This document shows positions 57,868-64,000 of a DNA stretch of 64,000 nucleotides, in pieces. The notes beneath the pieces were generated by a model. That model was not told the DNA's origin. It worked only from the letters and a program-made list of their open reading frames with translations, and made no database searches. Location of the stretch: contig NZ_BBRX01000020.1 in assembly GCF_000829675.1 (NCBI RefSeq), positions 58,070 to 122,069 on the forward strand, given 5' to 3'. This DNA comes from Acinetobacter rudis (GTDB lineage: Bacteria > Pseudomonadota > Gammaproteobacteria > Pseudomonadales > Moraxellaceae). A program made the translations under genes and the position numbers. The number at the start of each line of letters is the position of its first letter. The first letter of the stretch is position 1.

Positions 57868-59436
57868 ATGACTACCCATACTCAAATCACTGAAGACCGT
57901 ATTCTTATTTTAGATTTCGGTTCGCAATATAGTCAGCTTATTGCTCGCCGTGTACGTGAAGCAGGCGTGTATTCTGAAATGTATGCCTATGATCTTTCTG
58001 AAGAAGAGATCCGTGCATTTAATCCTAAAGGGATCATTTTATCTGGTGGCCCAGAAAGCGTTCATCAAGAAGGTAGCCCACGTGCACCGCAAGTTGTATT
58101 TGAATTGGGTGTTCCAGTACTCGGTATTTGCTATGGTTTACAAACCATGTGTGAACAGCTTGGTGGTAAAGTTGAAGCAGGTACTGTACATGAGTTTGGT
58201 TATGCCGAAGTTAATGTTCTCGTGCGTGATCAACTGCTTGGTGACTTAAATGATGGTCAAGATCAGTTAAAAGTGTGGATGAGTCATGGCGATAAAGTAG
58301 CCGCGATTCCTACAGGTTTCCAAGTTACAGCAAATACAGCGAGCTGCCCATTCGCAGCAGTTTCTGATGAAGCACGTCGTTTTTATGGTGTGCAATTCCA
58401 TCCTGAAGTAACTCATACTGCCAAAGGCGCTGAGTTGCTTGCAAATTTTGTTCATAAAATTTGTGGTTGTGGTGGTCTATGGACACCAGAACACATTATT
58501 GAATTACGTATCGAACAATTACGCCAACAAATTGGCGATGAAAAAGTGCTTCTTGGTTTATCCGGTGGCGTAGATTCATCTGTGGTTGCTGCTTTATTGC
58601 ATCGCGCTATTGGCGATCAATTGACTTGTGTGTTTGTAGACAATGGTTTGCTTCGTTTGAACGAAGGTGATCAAGTCATGGAAATGTTTGCGAAAAACAT
58701 GGGGATCCGTGTAATTCGTGCTGATGCTGAAGATCGTTTCTTAAATGCATTGGCAGGTGTAACTGATCCTGAGCAAAAACGTAAAATCATTGGTCGTGAG
58801 TTTATTGAGGTCTTCGCTGAAGAAGCACGTAATCTTGATGGCGTGAAATTCTTGGCTCAAGGTACAATTTACCCTGACGTGATTGAATCTGCTGCAAGTA
58901 AACATGGTAAAGCTCATGTGATTAAGTCACACCATAATGTGGGTGGTTTACCCGAAGATTTAGCTTTTGAATTAGTTGAACCTTTACGTGATTTGTTTAA
59001 AGACGAAGTGCGTAAATTAGGGACGACGCTTGGTTTACCGCATAGCATGATTTATCGTCATCCATTCCCAGGCCCAGGTCTTGGTGTGCGTATTTTGGCA
59101 GAAGTGAAAAAAGAGTACGCAGATATCCTACGTATTGCTGATGACATCTTTATGCAAGAGTTACGTGCAAGTGGTTGGTATGACAAAACTGCACAAGCAT
59201 TTGCGGTATTCCAACCGATTAAATCAGTTGGTGTAGTCGGTGATGGCCGTCGTTATGCATGGGTGATCGCACTTCGTGCTGTAGAAACTGTGGACTTCAT
59301 GACTGCACGTTTTGCACATCTACCATATGATTTAGTTGATAAAATCTCTACACGTATCATGAATGAAATCAAAGACGTTTCACGTGTAGTTTATGACGTA
59401 TCTTCTAAACCACCAGCAACAATTGAATGGGAGTAA
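57868..59436 (+). CDS. guaA: GMP synthase (glutamine-hydrolysing)
   Basis: The 522-residue enzyme converts XMP to GMP with ATP and glutamine, the last step of guanine nucleotide synthesis. The N-terminal class I amidotransferase has Cys88 in [17 protein letters not shown], with the His-Glu pair in GVQFHPEV. The ATP-pyrophosphatase domain has LSGGVDSSV near 230-238, and the C-terminal dimerisation/XMP domain ends PPATIEWE. I start it at ATG 57868, giving the normal N-terminus; upstream in-frame codons from 57802 are not family sequence. Its stop codon lies within a long stem-loop at 59434-59475. Confidence 0.97.
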   Translation: MTTHTQITEDRILILDFGSQYSQLIARRVREAGVYSEMYAYDLSEEEIRAFNPKGIILSGGPESVHQEGSPRAPQVVFELGVPVLGICYGLQTMCEQLGGKVEAGTVHEFGYAEVNVLVRDQLLGDLNDGQDQLKVWMSHGDKVAAIPTGFQVTANTASCPFAAVSDEARRFYGVQFHPEVTHTAKGAELLANFVHKICGCGGLWTPEHIIELRIEQLRQQIGDEKVLLGLSGGVDSSVVAALLHRAIGDQLTCVFVDNGLLRLNEGDQVMEMFAKNMGIRVIRADAEDRFLNALAGVTDPEQKRKIIGREFIEVFAEEARNLDGVKFLAQGTIYPDVIESAASKHGKAHVIKSHHNVGGLPEDLAFELVEPLRDLFKDEVRKLGTTLGLPHSMIYRHPFPGPGLGVRILAEVKKEYADILRIADDIFMQELRASGWYDKTAQAFAVFQPIKSVGVVGDGRRYAWVIALRAVETVDFMTARFAHLPYDLVDKISTRIMNEIKDVSRVVYDVSSKPPATIEWE

Positions 59437-59475
59437 CATCGGGATTTCAAAAAGCAACGCTTTTTGCCGATGTTA
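59434..59475 (+). repeat. Nested stem-loop overlapping the guaA stop codon
   Basis: TAACATCGG and CCGATGTTA are perfect 9-bp arms enclosing AAAAAGC-AAC-GCTTTTT, itself a 7-bp hairpin. The guaA stop TAA is the first triplet of the outer arm. It may act as a terminator or mRNA-stabilising structure. Confidence 0.6.
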
Positions 59476-59535
59476 CGCCAAGAGCTATGCTCGCGGCAGA
59501 GAGGGATCCTCAAGGCAACGCTTTTTGCCGATGTT
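59454..59535. repeat. 21-bp direct repeat pair downstream of guaA
   Basis: GCAACGCTTTTTGCCGATGTT occurs at 59454-59474 and again, unchanged, at 59515-59535, 61 bp apart start to start. The spacer includes GGCAGAGAGGGATCC. The pair resembles a dispersed intergenic repeat unit, but copies elsewhere cannot be checked here. Confidence 0.65.
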
Positions 59536-59576
59536 CTAAATTAAAAATCATTTAATTTTAATTGCTTATATTTCAA

Positions 59577-59609
59577 ATACACATTGTCTAGACAATGTGT
59601 ATTTTTTTT
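59577..59609 (+). terminator. Intrinsic terminator downstream of guaA
   Basis: A perfect 26-bp palindrome around ACATTGTCTAGACAATGT is followed by TTTTTTT. It is the strongest terminator of this interval. Confidence 0.88.
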
Positions 59610-59714
59610 GGATATCTCGTGGAAAGGATTATCTGTAAGCTAAAAATTTATGCAATCTTTACGGTACAAATCGTGGTTGGCATCTTATGCTTTTAAGCAT
59701 CTTTCTAACATTGT

Positions 59715-61109
59715 ATGTTTGATATGAATAGCCATAATCATCAGTTTCGAGATCATATTCAAAGTCCGCAAATCAAATCTGTTGCTGATCAATTTAATTT
59801 AGAGGTTGAAAATTACCTACAGCGCTTTCCTGAAACAGATTGCGTTGATATCTTTTTACATGACTTAAATGGGCATTTGCGTGGTAAACGTATTGATGTT
59901 CATCAATTGGCTACCTTAGTGCAAGGCTGTTATTTTCCATTGTCTATTTATGCGATGAGCCTAGAAGGTCAAGTCGTCGATACATCAGGTTTGGAAACAT
60001 TCATTGGCGAGCCGGATCAGCTTTGTATGCCAGTGCTAGGGAGTTTACAACCGAATGCGATTCATCCTGAGACTCATGCACAATTATTTTTAACGATGCA
60101 GGAACATGATGGTCAAGATTGTTTACTTGAGCCACGCAATTTATTAAAAAGAGTTTTACAGCAGTTAAATAGCAAACATTACTATCCTGTCATGACCGCT
60201 GAGCTTGAATTTTATTTGTTTAAGCAGAATCCAGATCAAGATCCATTACAAAAACATTCAGAAAACCAAAGCTTTGATGTGGATGCTTTAGATCATAATC
60301 AGCATATTTTGGAGTTAATTAAACAGCATGCTGCTTTACAAGGAATTGATATTATTTCTATTGTGGCAGAGTCTTCTACAGGGCAATACGAGTTAAATTT
60401 ATTACATACAGATGATATTTTAAAGTTGGCTGATCAAATCATGTCGCTTAAAAGAATGATCCGGCAACTGGCTCAGCAACATCAGCTTCGTGCCTGCTTT
60501 ATGGCTAAGCCAAATTTACATCAAGCAGGTAGTGGCTTGCACTTCCACATGAGTCTTCGTGATCAAGCACAAAGGAATATCTTCGCAACATCAGATATAA
60601 AGCAAGGGACATTTAGGCTTCATCAAGTTATTGCGGGCTTATTGGCACTCATGCCAGCTTCAATGGCAATACTCGCACCCAATATTAATTCCTTCCGACG
60701 TTTTAAAATGGGTAATCATGTACCTTTAGAGGTGAACTGGGGCAATAATAATCGTAACGTCGCAATCCGAATTCCTTGTTCAGATGTTGAAAATACACGA
60801 ATTGAATATCGTGTTGCAGGTGCCGATGCCAACCCCTATTTGGCGATGTGTATCATATTGATCGGTACAGTTTATGGTTTAACTCATGAGTTAGATTTAA
60901 TGCCAGAAAGTGAGGCAAATCAATCTTCTGATCAACCTGTATTTTTAGCCAATAATCAGTTGGAGGCTTTGGCATTATTTCAAAATAATTCCGTGTTACA
61001 GCAATATTTAGGTCATCCTTTTATGACACTATGGTCAACATGCAAGCAATTTGAGTACCAGTCAATTCATAATCAAATGACTGTCATGGAATTGCAATGG
61101 GGGATTTAA
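59715..61109 (+). CDS. Glutamine-synthetase family protein, gamma-glutamylputrescine synthetase (PuuA)-like
   Basis: The 464-residue protein aligns with E. coli PuuA (472 residues) along its length: YLQRFPETDCVDIFLHDLNG, LRGKRIDVHQL, GCYFPLSIYAMSLEGQVVD and GEPDQLCMPVLGSL. The catalytic half follows with MTAELEFYL (metal glutamates), HQAGSGLHFHMSL and NNRNVAIRIPC. PuuA joins glutamate to putrescine with ATP, starting putrescine breakdown. Other amine substrates occur in this subfamily, and no puuBCD genes are present, so the substrate is open. The first ATG 59715 lacks a good ribosome site, and ATG 59724 is an alternative. Adenylylation control seen in GlnA is not expected. Confidence 0.82.
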   Translation: MFDMNSHNHQFRDHIQSPQIKSVADQFNLEVENYLQRFPETDCVDIFLHDLNGHLRGKRIDVHQLATLVQGCYFPLSIYAMSLEGQVVDTSGLETFIGEPDQLCMPVLGSLQPNAIHPETHAQLFLTMQEHDGQDCLLEPRNLLKRVLQQLNSKHYYPVMTAELEFYLFKQNPDQDPLQKHSENQSFDVDALDHNQHILELIKQHAALQGIDIISIVAESSTGQYELNLLHTDDILKLADQIMSLKRMIRQLAQQHQLRACFMAKPNLHQAGSGLHFHMSLRDQAQRNIFATSDIKQGTFRLHQVIAGLLALMPASMAILAPNINSFRRFKMGNHVPLEVNWGNNNRNVAIRIPCSDVENTRIEYRVAGADANPYLAMCIILIGTVYGLTHELDLMPESEANQSSDQPVFLANNQLEALALFQNNSVLQQYLGHPFMTLWSTCKQFEYQSIHNQMTVMELQWGI

Positions 61110-61284
61110 ATGAAACATTGCCTAAATCATTTTCTAGGGATCATTGTCTGATTGTCCTATAAATAAAATTCTGTGTCTGTTGTTTAGGCTAGCCCATTGA
61201 TGCTGCAAAAGTTAATATGAATACAATTTCAGCAGCATGCTTGTGTTGGTATCGACAACTCAGCAGCCACATGAGGACTAAAAC

Positions 61285-62232
61285 ATGAGTGATCATAATT
61301 TACAGCAAAAAACAGTCGCTCAATTTGAGCAAGATCTTATTACTTCGGGTATGCAACCTATTGCCCTGCGTAGCGCTGAAATTGGTCAAGGCACCAAGAT
61401 CAAACGCGCATTACCGAGTCGTTTGAAACGTATGATTGGAGCATGGTGCTTTCTGGATCATGCAGGTCCAGCACATTTCCCAGCAGGTGAGGGTTTAGAT
61501 GTAGGGCCACATCCACATATTGGCTTGCAAACTTTCACATGGATGATCAAAGGCAGCATGATGCATCGTGATAGTTTAGGCTATGCACAGTTGATTCAAC
61601 CTAAGCAAGTCAATTTAATGACAGCAGGACAGGGGATTAGTCATACTGAGGTTGCACCAGCGACTGAAACAGAAATGCATTCGGTGCAGCTTTGGATTGC
61701 TTTGCCTGATGATAAAAAAGATATGCCACCGCAATTTGATCACTACCCAGATTTACCTGTAGTACAACAAGATCAAGTGGAATATACCGTATTGGTTGGT
61801 GAATTTCTTGATGCAAAATCACCAGTACAAGTACATAGCGAGTTAGTGGGTGTTGATTTAGTTGCGCAAGCTGCAACACAGGCAACTTTGCCACTTAACC
61901 CAAGTTTTGAATACGCGCTCTTGGTCTTAGAGGGTGAGGTCAGTGCGGGTGAACATCATTTAAGTAATGAACACATGTTGGTACTCAACACAGGTATGCA
62001 GCAACTTAACTTGAAAATGTCCGCGGATGCGCATGCAGTTTTAATTGGTGGTGTGCCTTTTGAATCACCTGTTTTGCTTTGGTGGAACTTTGTCGGACGA
62101 ACTCAAGAAGAGATGGAGCAAGCACGTGAGCAATGGGTGAATCATGATGCCCGATTTGGTGTAGTTGCCGATTATGAAGGGGAGCGTCTAATCGCACCAC
62201 CTTTACCTGATCGCATGAGAGCATCAAAGTGA
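61285..62232 (+). CDS. Pirin-family protein
   Basis: The 315-residue bicupin has the pirin signature around GPHPHIGLQTFTWMIKGSMM (His76, His78) and GQGISHTE (His120, Glu122), the four expected metal ligands. The bacterial pirin C-terminal half then includes GGVPFESPVLLWWNFVGRTQ. Some bacterial pirins act as quercetinases or redox regulators; the role here is unproven. ACATGAGGAC lies before ATG 61285. It overlaps the alpha/beta hydrolase start by 4 nt (GTGA), so the two are translated together. Confidence 0.9.
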   Translation: MSDHNLQQKTVAQFEQDLITSGMQPIALRSAEIGQGTKIKRALPSRLKRMIGAWCFLDHAGPAHFPAGEGLDVGPHPHIGLQTFTWMIKGSMMHRDSLGYAQLIQPKQVNLMTAGQGISHTEVAPATETEMHSVQLWIALPDDKKDMPPQFDHYPDLPVVQQDQVEYTVLVGEFLDAKSPVQVHSELVGVDLVAQAATQATLPLNPSFEYALLVLEGEVSAGEHHLSNEHMLVLNTGMQQLNLKMSADAHAVLIGGVPFESPVLLWWNFVGRTQEEMEQAREQWVNHDARFGVVADYEGERLIAPPLPDRMRASK

Positions 62233-62858
62233 CTGATGAAATATCAGAAGCATACCAGTGGATTTTTCTACCTGGTGCCTCAGGGAGTAGATCATTTTGG
62301 CAGCCTGTAGCGAGCCAATTGACTGCTGATGTTGAGCAAGCAATATTGGCATATCCAGGCTTTGCTGGAGCGATGCCGCAAAGTGATGTCTATGATTTTG
62401 AAAGCTTGCAAGATTATGTGATTGGACATATTACACAGCCAAGTGTCATTGTTGCACAGTCAATGGGTGGGATTTTTGCGGTACAAGCAGCACTTGAGAA
62501 ACCTGATTTGGTTCAAGCCTTAGTTTTGGTGGCAACATCTGGTGGTATCGATTTAAGCCCATACCATGTATTGGATTGGCGTGAATCCTATCAAGAGCAA
62601 CTAGATCTTCCAGATTGGTTTGTTGTTAGTAAAAGTCAAACGATTGAACAAGCATTAACCACAATTACTTGTCCTGTTCTACTGCTTTGGGGGGATGATG
62701 ACCCGATTAGTCCTGTTGCTATCGGACAATATTTACAGCAACAATTTCAACAGGCGGAGCTGCATATTATTGGCAAAGGGCAGCATGACCTCGCTCATGT
62801 TCATGCAGAACAGGTGGGTCGACTAATACAAGATTTTAAACAGCGTGTATTGGGATAA
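62229..62858 (+). CDS. Alpha/beta-fold hydrolase
   Basis: The 209-residue hydrolase begins at GTG 62229 inside the end of the pirin gene. It has the nucleophile elbow IVAQSMGGIF with Ser78, an acidic residue in LLLWGDDDPISP near 150, and the catalytic histidine in GKGQHDLAHVH near 183. The cap region is very small. Cytosolic esterase, lipase-like or thioesterase activity is possible. The substrate is unknown, and linkage to pirin suggests a shared small-molecule pathway. Confidence 0.82.
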   Translation: MTDEISEAYQWIFLPGASGSRSFWQPVASQLTADVEQAILAYPGFAGAMPQSDVYDFESLQDYVIGHITQPSVIVAQSMGGIFAVQAALEKPDLVQALVLVATSGGIDLSPYHVLDWRESYQEQLDLPDWFVVSKSQTIEQALTTITCPVLLLWGDDDPISPVAIGQYLQQQFQQAELHIIGKGQHDLAHVHAEQVGRLIQDFKQRVLG

Positions 62859-63042
62859 GCTGAATATCTTATTTTTTGTGATGTATGTGCAAATTAATAA
62901 AAATTTTTTGATTGATATCAAACGGATTATGAAGCGATAAAGAACAGAATTTAGTAGTTTGGTGCTTTAAGCACTAAAGCATTCGTCAAATAAACAGATA
63001 TGGCGCATACTGCTCTTGATTCATACGGTAAGGAAATATTTC

Positions 63043-63402
63043 ATGAAAAAATCTATGCTTCTCATCCCAGCTGCAGTTATTGCTGTAATGTCTTTGACTG
63101 GTTGCCAAAATATGTCTACAAGTGAGAAACGTACAGGTGGTGCTGCTTTAGGTGGTGCTGCGGGTGCTGCCGTAGGGAACAGTATTGGTGGAAAAACTGG
63201 AGCTGCTTTAGGCGCTGCAGGTGGTGCTGCTGTTGCAAGTAAAGCAAATAATGGTTCAAACCAAAATGCAGGTGCAAGTGCACTCGGTGCTGGTGTTGGT
63301 GCAGTGATTGGTAAAGAGTTGTTTGGTGGTAATTCTGGTGCTGCAATTGGTGGCGCTGCTGGTGCTGCTGCTGGATCTGCGATTCAACAACGTCATCGTT
63401 AA
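63043..63402 (+). CDS. Glycine-zipper lipoprotein (YMGG-like)
   Basis: The 119-residue precursor has lipobox LTGC with Cys21 and then almost continuous glycine-zipper sequence: GGAALGGAAGAAVGNSIGGK, GASALGAGVGAVIGKELFGG and AAIGGAAGAAAGSAIQQ. Such proteins associate with the outer membrane and are often stress- or envelope-related; their precise function is unknown. I start it at ATG 63043, which has AAGGAAAT upstream; a nine-codon extension to 63016 would spoil the signal peptide. A terminator follows at 63436. Confidence 0.85.
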   Translation: MKKSMLLIPAAVIAVMSLTGCQNMSTSEKRTGGAALGGAAGAAVGNSIGGKTGAALGAAGGAAVASKANNGSNQNAGASALGAGVGAVIGKELFGGNSGAAIGGAAGAAAGSAIQQRHR

Positions 63403-63435
63403 GACTCATCTAGATCGCATAAAAATATCTATTTT

Positions 63436-63470
63436 AAAAATAAGCGCATTTCAATTGCGCTTATTTTTTT
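63436..63470 (+). terminator. Intrinsic terminator after the glycine-zipper gene
   Basis: AAAAATAAGCGCA and TGCGCTTATTTTT form a perfect 13-bp stem with a 7-nt loop and a long T-run. Confidence 0.9.
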
Positions 63471-63956
63471 GCTTATACAATTCATAGCCTTCATAAATTA
63501 AAAACAAATAAATATTTAAGTATGCATAGCCACATATGATGAATCGAGATTAAATGTTTATGAATAGGCAATGCTTTGCTTTTAAAAGGTCAAATTAATA
63601 AGAATTTTTTATTCTTATTATTATGTGATTTATCTCTCATTTTTTAATGTACTAATTTTTCTTCCTGAACTTCTTATGATGGTGTGAGTATCATATTTTG
63701 CAAATGCATACAGAAATTAAGCCTTTATACGAATCATTTTTTAAATGATGAATCATAAAAATTTATATGAATTAAAGGCTAAATGATTAATAAATATTAT
63801 TATTCGATATGTTGTGTCATTGACATGTTGATTTTATTTTAAATTAAGTCATTGAATTTGATTTATTTTTTAAGATTTTAAGGTGTAAAATGCAATGGTT
63901 GTTGTACTCCATTTGACTATACTAATTTTTCTATTTTAATTAATCGTGTAAAAATT
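63471..63956. other. AT-rich intergenic region near the right edge
   Basis: Nearly 500 nt without a supported gene. It has a long imperfect inverted repeat with arms AGCCTTTA (63720-63727) and TAAAGGCT (63773-63780). A possible promoter has TTGACT at 63913-63918 and a TTAATT-like -10 about 17 nt later, facing the right edge. Confidence 0.5.
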
Positions 63957-64000
63957 ATGATACTAGGTATATTGGGGAATACTACAAATAAAGCGAATGG
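63957..64000 (+). CDS. Possible start of a gene cut by the window edge
   Basis: ATG 63957 opens a frame MILGILGNTTNKANG that is still open at the edge (14 full codons). A promoter-like TTGACT lies 39 nt before the ATG, but no ribosome site is visible. Too short to identify. Confidence 0.25.
   Translation, partial: MILGILGNTTNKAN

Noticed and set aside
63116..63409. 97-codon histidine/glutamine-rich minus-strand frame
   Set aside because: It is the antisense of the glycine-zipper repeats. The composition is an artefact of the Gly/Ala codons on the real strand.
1..64000. CRISPR arrays, toxin-antitoxin pairs or restriction systems
   Set aside because: No regularly spaced repeats, and no protein with the motifs of such systems was found in any supported reading frame.

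Overview
This AT-rich window reads as chromosomal DNA of an Acinetobacter-like gammaproteobacterium (Moraxellaceae). The evidence is the protein signatures, a GuaA of 522 residues, the tRNA-Gly(GCC)/bolA/sirB2/parA/dedA/guaA neighbourhood, and an absence of phage, transposase or plasmid genes. No CRISPR array, rRNA gene or intact insertion sequence was seen.

Layout. (1) 1-3608: end of a surface-polysaccharide locus, with two glycosyltransferases on the minus strand and a KpsS-type capsule export/Kdo-transfer protein on the plus strand. (2) 3611-8831: a PAS-LuxR regulator, an iron-regulated-looking DUF4198 periplasmic protein, and a trimethylamine monooxygenase (tmm) divergent from an MHS-family transporter. 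(3) 8969-18683: an iron block with a siderophore-interacting ferric reductase and its PadR-type regulator, a four-gene siderophore ABC importer, and an ECF sigma/FecR anti-sigma/TonB-dependent heme-type receptor system. Fur-like boxes sit at most of its transcription units. (4) 18854-53739: about 34.8 kb lying between two identical tRNA-Gly(GCC) genes. It holds an aromatic-acid (salicylate-type) module, a BASS transporter, coding remnants, a large organosulfur regulon, two outer-membrane proteins, an uncharacterised lyase/aldehyde dehydrogenase/aldo-keto reductase/MFS operon, and a chaperone-usher pilus operon. (5) 53978-64000: core-like genes (bolA, sirB2, parA, lipoprotein, LysE-type exporter, dedA, guaA), then a PuuA-like glutamine-synthetase homologue, pirin, an alpha/beta hydrolase and a glycine-zipper lipoprotein.

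The most striking system is the organosulfur regulon at 24.5-39.0 kb. MsuE, SfnG, SsuD, SfnB, two further DszC-like flavoproteins, a DmoA-like dimethyl-sulfide monooxygenase and a MetNIQ importer together could strip sulfur from dimethyl sulfide, dimethyl sulfone and alkanesulfonates. Four sigma-54 (-24/-12) promoters can be read by eye. Each has an upstream palindrome of the form TGTTG-N6-CAACA (one is degenerate) at a near-constant gap of 81-84 nt. Two receiver-less sigma-54 activators (SfnR-like) are encoded inside the cluster and are the obvious binders.

The best candidate for undescribed biochemistry is the 42.7-48.1 kb operon. Its aspartase/fumarase-fold lyase keeps the catalytic GSS loop but has replaced residues that bind the substrate in aspartase and fumarase. 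It sits with an aldehyde dehydrogenase, an aldo-keto reductase and an MFS transporter whose substrate cannot be told from sequence.
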